Source of the DNA: Rouxiella aceris
GTDB lineage: Bacteria; Pseudomonadota; Gammaproteobacteria; Enterobacterales; Enterobacteriaceae
Length of the DNA: 64,000 nt
Direction of reading: 5' to 3'
Assembly (NCBI RefSeq): GCF_012933545.1
Contig: NZ_JAADJU010000002.1
Location: 1 to 64,000, forward strand
How positions within the stretch are numbered: position 1 is the first letter of the stretch; each line of letters begins with the position of its first letter. The notes beneath the pieces are model-generated. The model had not been told where the DNA came from. It saw only the letters and a list, made by a program, of their open reading frames with translations, and ran no database searches. Of the stretch, positions 19,914 to 30,204 are shown one piece after another. Position numbers and translations under genes: made by a program.

Positions 19914-20004
19914 GCAATTTTTCGTTTCCTTGGTCGTATTTCAAATACTGTTGTTTGAATAGTGGTGATAAAATTTCCTGTCAGCGGAATATCAAGCGGC
20001 CTAT

Positions 20005-20032
20005 ACCCTAACACACTCAGATTCTGAGACAA
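20005..20032 (-). promoter_or_regulatory. proU P2-like promoter
   Basis: Reading the minus strand, TTGTCT (20032-20027) and TAGGGT (20010-20005) are separated by 16 bp. From memory, the E. coli proU P2 promoter has TTGCCT-N16-TAGGGT, and the spacer here (CAGAATCTGAGTGTGT) is also similar. It lies 92 bp upstream of proV, so it is probably the osmotically induced proVWX promoter. Confidence 0.75.
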
Positions 20033-20773
20033 GTCTCACTCATTTTGATTAAGAATTAGGAATGTGCTGATTATATTATTATCCTTCGTCTCTCAGCCCT
20101 TGCCCGGCAAGGGATATTTGCGGATCAAGCTATATTAATTATTATTTGAAATGGCAATTACTCTTGTTGAGTGTTTTTTGAATATTTTCCCTGGTTGATT
20201 AATAGAGTGATTTTGTTATATCTGTATGTTTTTTATGATTTTATTTTTGCCTTGCAAGAGTGGTTATTACGATGCAAATAAGCTGAAAAAGTCGATTTTT
20301 GATATTTTTTTCGTTAGGTGCTTATGGGGATAATAATCGGCGTTTTTTTTGCCTGTCGCTGATGAGAAATGCGACTAACGGTTACTTGTAAATAAGGAAG
20401 TAGCCCTGAGCTCATTGCGGGAAATAGGTGGGGGATTTTTCTGGATTTTTGGCTAAATCGGCCAAGTGATAAAACAGTTGGTTACGAGAAATATTGCACT
20501 GTGAGTTTCATGTTTGCAGTGCCGATAACAGCAAAATAGGTTGGCTATTGCTGTGCGATTATTTTGCCGCCTGCGATGTCCCTGAGCGTTCAGCCCCTGA
20601 GTAATGGCAGCACTTTCTCTATCCTCTAACGCAGCAGAAATTTCTCGTCTTTTACTCCAACATTCTCAACAAACAATATGCCATTTTATTTCGGAATATT
20701 TCTGTCGAAAACCCTCTTTGTCGTAATGGGTTGGTTTAAGGACGTAATTTTTGTTTTCTATAAGGATAAAGAG
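20033..20773. other. Long AT-rich gap between proV and the chitin-binding genes
   Basis: About 740 bp without a credible gene. It is AT-rich with many A/T tracts (for instance 20130-20360), the kind of DNA bound by H-NS, which silences proU in E. coli. It must also hold the promoter of the chitin-binding genes. I could not assign specific operators. Confidence 0.5.
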
Positions 20774-21709
20774 ATGGCACTTTTACCCGTAAAAACACTG
20801 GCTGTATTGGTTGCTCTGGCACCTGTTGGTGCTATGTCCATCCATAGCGCCGCAGCAAGTGGTTATGTTTCCTCCCCAGCGGCGCGGGCACATTTGTGTC
20901 AAACCGGTGAGAACCAGAATTGTGGCGACTTTGCTGCCTTTCAACCGGCATTAATCCAGTCGGCAACCACGGCGACGGGTTTTCCACCCTCCGCCATTGC
21001 CAGTGGCGGGCTGGATCGTTATCAGGCCCTGGATAGCGAGAGTGCCACCCGCTGGCAAAAAAACAGCATAGCGGGCGGTAAGCTGGATATCAGTTGGCAA
21101 ATCACTTCCCCTTCTACTATTACCGGCTGGAAATACTACATCACCCAACCAAACTGGCAGCACACCCTCGACAGCAAACATCGTCTGACGACTGCCAGCT
21201 TCGCCGCCGCTCCTTTCTGTCAGGCGTCCGGCGATGAGACAAAGATCCAGCAAGGCATCATCACCCACCATTGCCAGCTACCGCCGCGTGAGGGCTATCA
21301 GTTGATCTATGCCGTAGCGGATCAGGCCAATGGGCAAAGTCTGTATAACATTATCGATGTCAAGGTGGCGAAGTCGGCGGGGCAGGTCGCCCCTGCAGAG
21401 CTGGTCAACTGGCAAAAAGAGATCGCCACCATCGATATGCCAATCGCTGTTAAAGCCGGGGATGTCGTGCGTGCCCGCTTCTTTGGCGCGGATGAAGAGC
21501 CAAACCTGGAAACCAAAGTGACCATCAAGGCCGGGGAAGAAACTCGCTGGTCAGCAATCCTTGCCGAGGCCATTAATGGCCAACACGCTGATATTCGCGC
21601 CGGGGTGCGCAGCACAGAGGGAGATGTGACCCCTGCACAACATAAAATAAATAATATCTATGTGGCTGAGGACAGCTATTTAACCAGTGCCGTTATTTCG
21701 GTTAATTAA
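20774..21709 (+). CDS. AA10-like chitin-binding protein lacking both copper-ligand histidines
   Basis: The 311-residue secreted protein has a signal peptide (residues 1-28) and an AA10 (lytic polysaccharide monooxygenase) fold region to about 220 with GYVSSPAARA, the WKYYITQPNW motif and YNIIDVKV, then a C-terminal domain of about 90 residues I cannot name. Active AA10 enzymes start with a histidine after signal cleavage; here that place is Ser29 (AAA-SGYV). The second copper histidine, five residues before the conserved Trp/Phe, is Ser114 (SPSTITGW). So it should not bind copper in the usual way and is probably a binding-only protein. Start at 20774 follows AAGGA; an earlier ATG at 20678 would spoil the signal peptide. 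Operon with the next gene (38 bp). Size fits the CBP28-type protein of Serratia proteamaculans. Confidence 0.82.
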   Translation: MALLPVKTLAVLVALAPVGAMSIHSAAASGYVSSPAARAHLCQTGENQNCGDFAAFQPALIQSATTATGFPPSAIASGGLDRYQALDSESATRWQKNSIAGGKLDISWQITSPSTITGWKYYITQPNWQHTLDSKHRLTTASFAAAPFCQASGDETKIQQGIITHHCQLPPREGYQLIYAVADQANGQSLYNIIDVKVAKSAGQVAPAELVNWQKEIATIDMPIAVKAGDVVRARFFGADEEPNLETKVTIKAGEETRWSAILAEAINGQHADIRAGVRSTEGDVTPAQHKINNIYVAEDSYLTSAVISVN

Positions 21710-21747
21710 AAAACCTTTTGGCATCTGTTTAATTCTCTATTTGGAAT

Positions 21748-23274
21748 ATGGAAATGACACAATTTAAAAAAACCTTTTTAGCTACCCTGGTGGCACTGTC
21801 CGCAAGTTCTGCGGCCTTGTATTCGGCTGCCGTTAGCGCTCACGGTTATGTTAGCCAGCCTGCCAGCCGTGCGGTAAATTGCCAGAAAGGGCTGAATAAA
21901 AACTGTGGTCAGGTGACCTATGAGCCGCAGAGTGTAGAAGCCCCAAAAACCGCCAGTGACTTCCCGCCAGATGGCAAAATAGCCAGTGGCGGCTGGTATG
22001 GCGCGGCCACCTTTGATAATGAACGTTCAGACTGGCAGCGTATTAATATCAAGCCGGGATGGCAGCAAATTAAATGGTATTTAACTGCACCTCATGCGAC
22101 CACCAATTTTAAATATTACATTACCAAGCCTGGCTGGAGTAATGCCAATAATGCCACTTTGACGCGCAGCATGTTTGAAGATACCCCGTTTTGCCAGGAA
22201 GATATGGCCGGCGTTACCCCGCCAAACAATGTGACTCATGAATGTAATGTTCCGGAGCGCACTGGCAACCAGCTGATTTATGCCGTCTGGCGTATTAATA
22301 ATACCGGCAATAGCTTCTACCAGATTATTGATGTCAAATTTGATGGCAGCAATGACAATGGCTCAGAAGAGGCGGCCAAGCCGGTGGCCGATATCAAGAT
22401 AAGCAGCGATCGCTTATCCACTGGCAATCTGATGCTGGATGCCAGCGCTTCCAGTGGAGAGTCATTGCGCTACAGTTGGCAGGTGATAACTAATAGCGAC
22501 AAAGTGATCCTGACTGGAAACACCGGCAGTAAAGCCAGTATTCGTTTGAAACAGGAGGCGACCAGCAATTTTGATGTGCAGGTAAAATTGACCGTCACCA
22601 ATGCAAAAGAGATTTCTGCGAGCAAAACCGTAACGTTGAAGGCGGTAAAGGCTGCTGACGTTAACGCCCCGGTCGCGGTGGTCCCTGCCAACTTTACCGT
22701 CGAGGAGCAAGATGTCTCGGCGGGCTATACGCTGGATGGTTCAAACAGTAAAAACGCCAAATCCGTGCAATGGAAATCCCTGACCAAAGGCTTCTGGCTG
22801 CAGGAAGCGGCCGGCAAACCCTGGACCGCAACCTTGTCCAAACCTACCGTGCGCGCGCTGATCCCGGCCAATACTACCGGCAATGCGGTTTATCAATTGA
22901 CGGTGACCGGTGCCGATGGCACCAGGGATGTAAAGACTGTCACCGTGACGGTGAAAGCCAAGAGCAGCGGTGAAGATAAGCCTGAGATCCCGGCGACCGG
23001 CGAATATCCGGCATGGCAATCTGCTGCCACCTATGTGGCGGGTGATAAAGTGACCTATCAGGGTGTGCGCTATATTGCCGCCTATTGGACGCGCAGTGCG
23101 CCTGGCAGCGATGGCTCATGGAAACTGGCCGATAGCAGTCAGGTGGCGGCATGGAGTGCCTCAACACCGTACAACGGTGGCGATCATGTCACTTACCAGG
23201 GCAAAAAGTATAAAGCGGCCTATTGGACACGTGGCGATATCCCCGGTCAGCACGCGGTGTGGATTGCCGAGTAA
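21748..23274 (+). CDS. Chitin-active AA10 lytic monooxygenase with two chitin-binding modules
   Basis: The 508-residue protein has a signal peptide ending SAVSA, so the mature chain starts with His32 (HGYVSQPASRA). The second copper ligand is His116 (APHATTNF) and the axial Phe is kept in NSFYQIIDVKF, so the histidine brace is complete. After the AA10 domain (32-205) come two Ig/PKD-like modules (about 213-305 and 310-410) and two CBM5/12 chitin-binding modules (about 425-465 and 468-508), each with AYWTR. It is expected to oxidise crystalline chitin outside the cell. Architecture and size agree with CBP50 of Serratia proteamaculans (recalled, not checked). Confidence 0.9.
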   Translation: MEMTQFKKTFLATLVALSASSAALYSAAVSAHGYVSQPASRAVNCQKGLNKNCGQVTYEPQSVEAPKTASDFPPDGKIASGGWYGAATFDNERSDWQRINIKPGWQQIKWYLTAPHATTNFKYYITKPGWSNANNATLTRSMFEDTPFCQEDMAGVTPPNNVTHECNVPERTGNQLIYAVWRINNTGNSFYQIIDVKFDGSNDNGSEEAAKPVADIKISSDRLSTGNLMLDASASSGESLRYSWQVITNSDKVILTGNTGSKASIRLKQEATSNFDVQVKLTVTNAKEISASKTVTLKAVKAADVNAPVAVVPANFTVEEQDVSAGYTLDGSNSKNAKSVQWKSLTKGFWLQEAAGKPWTATLSKPTVRALIPANTTGNAVYQLTVTGADGTRDVKTVTVTVKAKSSGEDKPEIPATGEYPAWQSAATYVAGDKVTYQGVRYIAAYWTRSAPGSDGSWKLADSSQVAAWSASTPYNGGDHVTYQGKKYKAAYWTRGDIPGQHAVWIAE

Positions 23275-23282
23275 TCGGCTAA

Positions 23283-23405
23283 TGACCAAGTCCTCTTGAT
23301 GATCAAGATACAGGGGCATAGCACAGCTGCGGCTGCGCCGGCGGGCAAGCCCGCTACGACGCCAACGGTGTTCTCTCCCTAAAAACAGACTTTGTCAGAT
23401 GCCTG
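23283..23405 (+). repeat. Dispersed intergenic repeat, copy 3
   Basis: Full-length copy starting 9 bp after the monooxygenase stop codon. Ends are TGACCAAGTC (23283-23292, one mismatch) and GACTTTGTCA (23388-23397). The core is more diverged than copy 4 but keeps GCGGGCAAGCCCGC at about 23341. It is followed directly by a terminator. Confidence 0.85.
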
Positions 23406-23406
23406 G

Positions 23407-23435
23407 TATCCCCGATTTATCGGGGATATTTTTTT
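23407..23435 (+). terminator. Terminator of the chitin-binding operon
   Basis: TATCCCCGA-TTTA-TCGGGGATA, a perfect 9-bp stem, is followed by seven T residues on the plus strand. It ends the operon just before the convergent nrdF stop. Confidence 0.9.
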
Positions 23436-23436
23436 A

Positions 23437-24429
<993 letters not shown>

Positions 24430-24455
24430 TTAAAATTTATTCAGTTAAACAGCGA

Positions 24456-26606
24456 CTACAGCGAGCAGGAAACACAGCCCTGAACCTCGGTGCCTTCCAG
24501 CGCCATCTGGCGCAGGCGAATGTAGTAAATGGTCTTGATGCCTTTACGCCAGGCGTAGATCTGCGCTTTGTTAATATCGCGGGTGGTGGCGGTATCGCGA
24601 AAGAACAGCGTCAATGACAAACCCTGATCAACATGGCGAGTGGCTTCGGCATAGGTATCAATAATTTTTTCCGGGCCAATCTCATAGGCATCCTGGTAGT
24701 ACTGCAAATTGTCCTGATCCATAAATGCCGCTGGATAATAGACCCGACCAATTTTACCCTCTTTGCGAATTTCGATAGGCGAGACAATAGGGTGAATACT
24801 CGAGGTCGAGTTATTGATATAGGAAATCGAGCCGGTGGGCGGCACCGCCTGTAAATTCTGGTTATACAGACCGTGGGTCATTACCGCCTCTTTTAGCGCT
24901 GTCCACTCCGCCACGCCGGGCAGGGCAATACCGGCCTGCTCAAACAGCTGGCGCACGCGCGCCGTTTTCGGATGCCAGATATCTTCTAAATAACGATCGA
25001 AGTAGCGACCATCGGCATAGGCGGAGTCGGCAAAGCCGCTAAAGCTTTGCTGCCGCTCTTTGGCCAACAGATTAGAGGCGCGCAGGGCGTGATAGGCCAC
25101 GGTGTAGAAATAGATATTGGTAAAATCCAGACCTTCTTCGCTGCCATAATAGATATGCTCGCGGGCCAGGTAGCCGTGCAGATTCATTTGCCCCAGCCCA
25201 ATGGCGTGGGAATGATGATTGCCCTGTTCTACCGAGGGCACCGAGCGAATATGACTCATATCCGAGACAGCGGTCAGTGCACGCACCGCCAGCTCAACCG
25301 ACTGACCAAAATCCGGTGAATCCATGGTGGCAGCAATATTGAGTGAACCGAGATTGCAGGAGATATCCTTGCCAATCTGCTGATAAGAGAGATCTTCGTT
25401 ATACAGTGTGGCGGCGTTAACCTGCAAAATCTCCGAACAGAGGTTGCTCATATTGATACGGCCCTTAATCGGATTGCTGCGATTAACCGTATCTTCAAAC
25501 ATCATGTAGGGATAGCCCGACTCAAACTGGATCTCCGCCAGCAACTGGAAAAATTCACGGGCACTGATTTTGCTTTTATGAATGCGCTTGTCATTGACCA
25601 TCTCGCGATACTTTTCGCTGATGCTGATCTCGGACATTGCCATGCCATAGACTTTTTCCACGTCATAGGGCGAAAACAGGTACATCTCTTCGTTATTTTT
25701 GGCCAGTTCAAAGGTGATATCCGGGATCACCACGCCAAGAGACAGCGTCTTGATACGGATTTTTTCGTCGGCGTTTTCCCGTTTGGTATCTAAAAACCGC
25801 AAGATATCCGGATGGTGGGCATGCAGGTACACCGCCCCCGCCCCCTGGCGTGCGCCCAGCTGATTGGCGTAGGAGAAGGCATCTTCCAGCATTTTCATAA
25901 TCGGGATCACCCCGGATGACTGGTTCTCTATGCGTTTGATCGGTGCGCCGACCTGGCGAATATTGGTCAACAGAAAGGCGACGCCACCGCCGCGCTTTGA
26001 CAGCTGGAGCGCCGAATTTACTGCGCGGCCAATCGACTCCATATTGTCTTCAATACGTAGCAGGAAGCAGGAAACCAGCTCGCCGCGCTGTTTTTTGCCA
26101 CAGTTGAGAAAGGTCGGCGTGGCCGGTTGAAAGCGGCCACTGAGCATTTCGTCGACCAACTGGCTGGCGAGGGCTGTATCGCCACGGGCCAGGGTCATGG
26201 CCACCATACACACCCGGTCTTCATAGCGTTCGAGGTAACGTTGACCATCAAAGGTTTTCAGCGTGTAGCTGGTGTAGTACTTAAAGGCACCGAGGAAGGT
26301 CTGGAAACGAAACTTCCAGGCATAGGCCTGTTTAAACAAGCGCTTGGTGGCCGAGAAATCATATTGTTGCAGCACGCTGGCATCGTAATAGCCTTCGTCA
26401 ACCAGATAACGCAGCTTCTCCGCCAGGTTATGAAAGAAGACCGTATTCTGGTTTACATGCTGGAGGAAGTAGTGGCGGACGGCCAGTTTGTCTTTATCAA
26501 ACTGAATTTTCCCATCCGCATCGAACAGATTTAACATCGCGTTAAGGGCGTGATAGTCAGGCGTGCTGACGCCGGGTTCGATTATTGCTCGTTCTGTCGT
26601 TGCCAA
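24456..26606 (-). CDS. nrdE: Ribonucleotide reductase class Ib, alpha subunit
   Basis: NrdE is the catalytic subunit that reduces ribonucleoside diphosphates. The 716-residue protein has the ten-stranded barrel motifs, including [16 protein letters not shown], the glycyl loop [17 protein letters not shown] with an active-site cysteine, and a C-terminal redox pair CVSC that NrdH re-reduces. The start overlaps nrdI by 25 bp. Length is as in E. coli NrdE. Confidence 0.96.
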   Translation of the reverse strand: MATTERAIIEPGVSTPDYHALNAMLNLFDADGKIQFDKDKLAVRHYFLQHVNQNTVFFHNLAEKLRYLVDEGYYDASVLQQYDFSATKRLFKQAYAWKFRFQTFLGAFKYYTSYTLKTFDGQRYLERYEDRVCMVAMTLARGDTALASQLVDEMLSGRFQPATPTFLNCGKKQRGELVSCFLLRIEDNMESIGRAVNSALQLSKRGGGVAFLLTNIRQVGAPIKRIENQSSGVIPIMKMLEDAFSYANQLGARQGAGAVYLHAHHPDILRFLDTKRENADEKIRIKTLSLGVVIPDITFELAKNNEEMYLFSPYDVEKVYGMAMSEISISEKYREMVNDKRIHKSKISAREFFQLLAEIQFESGYPYMMFEDTVNRSNPIKGRINMSNLCSEILQVNAATLYNEDLSYQQIGKDISCNLGSLNIAATMDSPDFGQSVELAVRALTAVSDMSHIRSVPSVEQGNHHSHAIGLGQMNLHGYLAREHIYYGSEEGLDFTNIYFYTVAYHALRASNLLAKERQQSFSGFADSAYADGRYFDRYLEDIWHPKTARVRQLFEQAGIALPGVAEWTALKEAVMTHGLYNQNLQAVPPTGSISYINNSTSSIHPIVSPIEIRKEGKIGRVYYPAAFMDQDNLQYYQDAYEIGPEKIIDTYAEATRHVDQGLSLTLFFRDTATTRDINKAQIYAWRKGIKTIYYIRLRQMALEGTEVQGCVSCSL

Positions 26607-26992
26607 AATTCAGTGACTCCCTTTTTTACCCGCGCAACGTCTTGCGGTGTGCCCAGCAACTCAAAGCGGTACAGGTAAGGCACCTGGCACTTTTGCGAGA
26701 CGATATCACCGGCCAGACAGTAGGCTGCGCCGAAATTGGTATTGCCAGCGGCAATCACGCCGCGGATCAGTGCACGATTCTGTGCATTATTGAGAAAGTG
26801 GATCACTTGCCTCGGTACCGCGCCGCGCACCGTGCCGCCACCGTAACTGGGAACCAGCAAAATATAGGGGCAATCCATCTGCAGCAGGTTGCCTTGCCCG
26901 GCAATGGGGATCCTCACTGCGGGCAACCCCAGTTTGCCGACAAAGCGATGGGTGTTTTCCGAGCTGCTGGAGAAATAGACCAGGCTATTCAT
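26582..26992 (-). CDS. nrdI: Flavodoxin-like NrdI
   Basis: NrdI is a small flavoprotein that supplies the oxidant for assembling the Mn(III)2-tyrosyl cofactor of NrdF. The 136-residue protein shows the family start [18 protein letters not shown] and the loop [16 protein letters not shown]. It lies between nrdH (7 bp) and nrdE (overlap). Confidence 0.95.
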   Translation of the reverse strand: MNSLVYFSSSSENTHRFVGKLGLPAVRIPIAGQGNLLQMDCPYILLVPSYGGGTVRGAVPRQVIHFLNNAQNRALIRGVIAAGNTNFGAAYCLAGDIVSQKCQVPYLYRFELLGTPQDVARVKKGVTEFWQRQNEQ

Positions 26993-26999
26993 TGCGGTC

Positions 27000-27239
27000 T
27001 CAGTGCTGATCGGCTAACTGACGCAGTGCGGAGATTTTATCCGGACGGAAACCTGACCAATGCTGGTCACCGGCGACAATCACCGGCACCTGCTGATAAC
27101 CCATGGCGCGAACCTGCCCTAAAGCCTGTGCATCTTGCGTCAGATCGATCACCTGATAGGCGAGACCCTGTTTATCCATTGCCCGGTAAGTGGCAGAGCA
27201 TTGAACGCAGTCTGGCTTGCTGTAAATGATTATGCTCAT
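27000..27239 (-). CDS. nrdH: Glutaredoxin-like NrdH-redoxin
   Basis: NrdH is the electron donor of class Ib ribonucleotide reductase, itself reduced by thioredoxin reductase. The 79-residue protein has the CVQC active site (Cys11, Cys14) and the C-terminal FRPDKISAL motif. First gene of the operon; NrdR and Fur sites lie upstream. Confidence 0.96.
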   Translation of the reverse strand: MSIIIYSKPDCVQCSATYRAMDKQGLAYQVIDLTQDAQALGQVRAMGYQQVPVIVAGDQHWSGFRPDKISALRQLADQH

Positions 27240-27356
27240 GATTCGTATTTCTCTTTAAGCTGGCATTACGCAATGTTTCACGCCTTGTTTCCAGCCGTGG
27301 TGATGAAAACAGGGTGTGAAGTGACTATCGACCCGGTGCAACCGGCGATAAATGAA

Positions 27357-27403
27357 ATACTAGATGTAGCGTTTGTTTTTATCAACCGCACAATATGTAG
27401 GAT
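27357..27403. promoter_or_regulatory. Tandem NrdR boxes upstream of nrdH
   Basis: Two 16-bp sites, ATACTAGATGTAGCGT (27357-27372) and GCACAATATGTAGGAT (27388-27403), each match the NrdR consensus acaCwAtATaTwGtgt at 12 of 16 positions. They start exactly 31 bp apart, the usual spacing for a pair bound by NrdR. NrdR represses ribonucleotide reductase operons when dATP is plentiful. Confidence 0.75.
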
Positions 27404-27409
27404 TTAAAT

Positions 27410-27428
27410 GTAAATGGTTATCATTTAC
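27410..27428. promoter_or_regulatory. Fur box upstream of nrdHIEF
   Basis: GTAAATGGTTATCATTTAC is a 19-bp near-palindrome matching the Fur consensus GATAATGATAATCATTATC at 14 positions (read on the minus strand). Fur control of nrdHIEF is known in E. coli and fits the use of a manganese enzyme when iron is short. It lies 7 bp beyond the NrdR pair. Confidence 0.75.
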
Positions 27429-27544
27429 ACGCAAAGGGCTGTCAGGCCGCGTATTCTCTGGCTTGCGGTTTTTCATTTTTTGGGGAAATTATTTTGTAAA
27501 GACGTAAGGGATAAAGTCTATAGCAGGGGAGCAGGGGGGGGCTT

Positions 27545-27572
27545 GAAAACAAAACAGAGCCTTGCGGCTCTG
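27545..27572 (-). terminator. Probable ygaM terminator
   Basis: On the minus strand CAGAGCC-GCAA-GGCTCTG is followed by TTTTGTTTT. It lies 240 bp beyond ygaM, from which it is now separated by a repeat element and a second copy of the hairpin (27703-27719). Confidence 0.7.
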
Positions 27573-27702
27573 AGTTTGATGACAAAGTCGTCTTGATGAT
27601 CGAGATATCCGGGCATAGCACACCTAGGGGCGCTCCGGCGGGCAAGCCCGCTACGACCCCAACGGTGCACTCTCCCTAATAACGGACTTTGTCAGCAGTC
27701 TG
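27573..27702 (+). repeat. Dispersed intergenic repeat, copy 4 (full-length, with flanking duplication)
   Basis: The best-preserved copy, 130 bp, with perfect 10-bp inverted ends TGACAAAGTC (27580-27589) and GACTTTGTCA (27685-27694). It contains the palindrome GCGGGCAAGCCCGC in its centre. It is flanked on both sides by the same 17 bp, AGAGCCTTGCGGCTCTG (27556-27572 and 27703-27719), itself a terminator hairpin. That could be a target duplication made on insertion. Confidence 0.9.
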
Positions 27703-27719
27703 AGAGCCTTGCGGCTCTG
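27703..27719. repeat. Duplicate of terminator hairpin flanking repeat copy 4
   Basis: A perfect 17-bp direct repeat of 27556-27572. It keeps the stem AGAGCC/GGCTCT but lacks the following T-run on the minus strand, so it is likely the product of the duplication rather than a working terminator. Confidence 0.8.
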
Positions 27720-27812
27720 CTGTTAAGGATTTAATGAGGGTCAAATCCCTTTCGTGTTAACCCGACACAGGAAATAACACTTTTGCTGTTTTGAGCACAG
27801 TATGGCCTGCAC

Positions 27813-28121
27813 TCAACGGCGTCCTAACAGTACACCGAGAACGATACCGACTGCGGCACCGACGCCAATACCATGCCAGGGATTTTCCTTCACATAGTTA
27901 GACGCCTGATTGGCGGCATCGCGTGCGTGCTGCGTCAGATTACTATTGCCATTAAAACGGGCACGGGTATCACGTAATACCCCTTCCGCTTTACCACGGA
28001 TCTTTTCCAATTCTTCTTTGGTTTTCGAACCGCCGGATTTCAGTACTTCATCCAAAGTATCGGCCAGCAAGTTGACGTCCTGATCGATATCACGTTCGAC
28101 TTTATCTGTTTTCTTAAACAT
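27813..28121 (-). CDS. ygaM: DUF883-family ribosome-associated-type protein YgaM
   Basis: A 102-residue protein of the ElaB/YgaM/YqjD family: a charged alpha-helical body (residues 1-75) and a C-terminal GIGVGAAVGIVLGVLLGRR membrane anchor. Family members bind ribosomes and sit in the inner membrane in stationary phase. The start is the ATG at 28121 with AAGGAG in front; the longer reading frame upstream lacks a ribosome site. Neighbour of nrdH and ygaC as in E. coli. Confidence 0.88.
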   Translation of the reverse strand: MFKKTDKVERDIDQDVNLLADTLDEVLKSGGSKTKEELEKIRGKAEGVLRDTRARFNGNSNLTQHARDAANQASNYVKENPWHGIGVGAAVGIVLGVLLGRR

Positions 28122-28488
28122 AAATTTCTCCTTGTTGGCACTGTACTTATGCCCTATATGCTTGAAGCATTTGCTCCAAAAACCCAAGGCACAATCACTA
28201 CAGTCATTTTTATTGGCCTGTTAAAAGCATAGTCCATGATTCTATTGTGTGAGCGCTATCACCGCTTATGGCCTGTTTTTTAGCGGGAAATAAAGGAAAT
28301 TGCCGCTAACGCAGCAGGGTTTTCCCCAGCTTTGGCGCGGCCTGGCGAGGCGCTGTTCGGATTTATCCGTAAAGGTAACGGCGATGTGACATTTGATGAC
28401 ATTTTTAAAACGTTTTTTCATTTGCAGCACAGGCAAACCTGTTTATGCTGGGAATTCCTCAAATTGTGATCTCTGTCCAGGCTCGTCC
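28122..28488. other. Divergent promoter region of ygaM and the MFS gene
   Basis: About 370 bp between two divergent genes. It must contain both promoters. I see a GC-rich stretch with weak dyads at about 28335-28355 but no site I can name. Confidence 0.4.
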
Positions 28489-29682
28489 ATGTCCCCAAGT
28501 AAGTTTCAAACCAATTTGCAGTTGAATAAACGCATTGTGTCGATCGTTATTTCAACCTTTGTCTGCTATCTCAGTATTGGCTTGCCGTTGGCGGTATTAC
28601 CGGGATTTGTGCACGGAAAGTTGGGCTACAATTCCGTTCTCGCCGGTCTGATTATCAGCCTGCAATATTTTGCCACCCTTGCCAGTCGTCCCCATGCCGG
28701 GCGCTATGCCGACAATATCGGCCCGAAAAAAGTGGTGATCTATGGCCTGGCCTGCTGCGGTCTTAGCGGCGTGTTCTATATCTTTGCCGATTTGACCACC
28801 GCCACCCCCTGGCTTAGCCTGATTTTTCTCTGTGTTGGCCGCGTGTTGCTTGGCGTGGGGGAGAGTCTGGCCGCGACCGGTACCATTTTATGGGGCATTG
28901 GGGCCACCAACCCGATCCATACCGCGCGCGTTATCTCCTGGAACGGCGTCGCCACCTACAGCGCCATGGCGGTCGGGGCACCGCTCGGCGTGTTTCTCAA
29001 CCTGCATTGGCGGCTGACCGGAGTGGCGACCGTGATTATGATCATTGCTGTGCTGGCCATCGCCCTGGCCTGTTCAAAACCGGCGATTAAAGTGGTCACT
29101 GGCAAGCGTATTGCCTTTCGCGCGGTGGTGGGCAGGATCTGGATGCACGGTCTTGGTCTGGGTTTCGGCACCATTGGCTTTGGCGTTATCGCCACCTTTA
29201 TCACCCTCTACTATGCCGATAAAAACTGGGACGGCGCGGCTTTTACCCTGACGCTATTCAGCCTGGGGTTTGTCGGCATGCGTTTGCTGTTTGCCAATTG
29301 TATTGCGCGTTTCGGTGGCCTGCGGGTGACGATTGTCTCTTTTGCGATTGAGATCCTCGGTTTGCTGCTGATTTGGCTGGGGCTCGATCCCTTTAGCGTA
29401 CAAATTGGCGCGTTGCTCACCGGTTGCGGCTTTTCGCTGGTTTTCCCTGCCCTCGGCGTCGAGGCGGTCAAACAGGTACCGCAGCAAAATCAGGGCACCG
29501 CCCTGGGCACCTACTCGGCATTTCTCGATCTCGGTTTGGGGTTAACCGGGCCGATTGCCGGACTGGTGATCGCCCATTTTGGCACTCCGTCAATTTATCT
29601 GGCTGCGGCCTTGATGGTGTTGCTGGCAATGTTGATCACCCTGCGGATGCTGGGGCTTGAAAAGCGTCAAGCGCAGCTGTAA
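28489..29682 (+). CDS. MFS transporter of the YhhS/YfcJ family
   Basis: A 397-residue, 12-segment MFS protein whose sequence follows E. coli YhhS and YfcJ closely (IVSIVISTFVCYLSIGLPLAVLPG, SLQYFATLASRPHAGRYAD as motif A, and GFSLVFPALGVEAVKQVPQQ). E. coli members have been linked to arabinose or glyphosate export; the substrate here is unknown. I chose the ATG at 28489, which gives the family N terminus; the upstream ATG at 28393 would add 32 residues without support. Confidence 0.85.
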   Translation: MSPSKFQTNLQLNKRIVSIVISTFVCYLSIGLPLAVLPGFVHGKLGYNSVLAGLIISLQYFATLASRPHAGRYADNIGPKKVVIYGLACCGLSGVFYIFADLTTATPWLSLIFLCVGRVLLGVGESLAATGTILWGIGATNPIHTARVISWNGVATYSAMAVGAPLGVFLNLHWRLTGVATVIMIIAVLAIALACSKPAIKVVTGKRIAFRAVVGRIWMHGLGLGFGTIGFGVIATFITLYYADKNWDGAAFTLTLFSLGFVGMRLLFANCIARFGGLRVTIVSFAIEILGLLLIWLGLDPFSVQIGALLTGCGFSLVFPALGVEAVKQVPQQNQGTALGTYSAFLDLGLGLTGPIAGLVIAHFGTPSIYLAAALMVLLAMLITLRMLGLEKRQAQL

Positions 29683-29817
29683 TTATTAATAATTTTCAAA
29701 ATTATGCGGCGAACGGCTTAGATAAATCCTAAATAACCGTCATTAAGGCCTAAATGCATTGTCTGTCTGCTTTATTACGGTAAGGTCGCTCTGCGGTTTT
29801 TAGAGCGAGGACAAACC

Positions 29818-30153
29818 ATGTATTTACGGCCCGATGAAGTGGCAAGAGTATTAGAAAAGTCAGGATTTGAACGGGATTTTGTGGACGACAAGGCTTACGG
29901 TTACCGTCGCGGTGAGCACTATGTGTATGTTAATCGCGAAGCGCGCTTTGGGCGCACGGCGTTGGTGATCCACCCGGCATTAAAAGAACGCAGCGAAAGA
30001 TTTGCCGAGCCGACGGCCTCTTCTCGCAGTTGCGAGGTGTATACCCAATTCCCTCTGGATTTAAAGAGTGAAACCGCCACCTATTATGGTATTTGTCACG
30101 GTTTCAGCTCACGCCAGCTGCTTGCCAACTATCTGGATAATGTTTTTAGATAA
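29818..30153 (+). CDS. ygaC: DUF2002 protein YgaC
   Basis: A 111-residue cytosolic protein nearly matching E. coli YgaC through [33 protein letters not shown] and HGFSSRQLL. Function is unknown; in E. coli the gene is reported as Fur-regulated. A GAGG ribosome site precedes the start. It lies near ygaM and nrdH in both genomes. Confidence 0.92.
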   Translation: MYLRPDEVARVLEKSGFERDFVDDKAYGYRRGEHYVYVNREARFGRTALVIHPALKERSERFAEPTASSRSCEVYTQFPLDLKSETATYYGICHGFSSRQLLANYLDNVFR

Positions 30154-30160
30154 TCCGCCA

Positions 30161-30196
30161 CCAAAAAACAGCGGCGCGTTGGCCCGCTGTTTTTGG
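30161..30196. terminator. Bidirectional terminator between ygaC and the yicN-like gene
   Basis: CCAAAAAACAGCGG (30161-30174) pairs with CCCGCTGTTTTTGG (30183-30196) around an 8-base loop, with A and T runs on the outer arms. It can serve both convergent genes. Confidence 0.88.
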
Positions 30197-30204
30197 CGAG
30201 AGCG

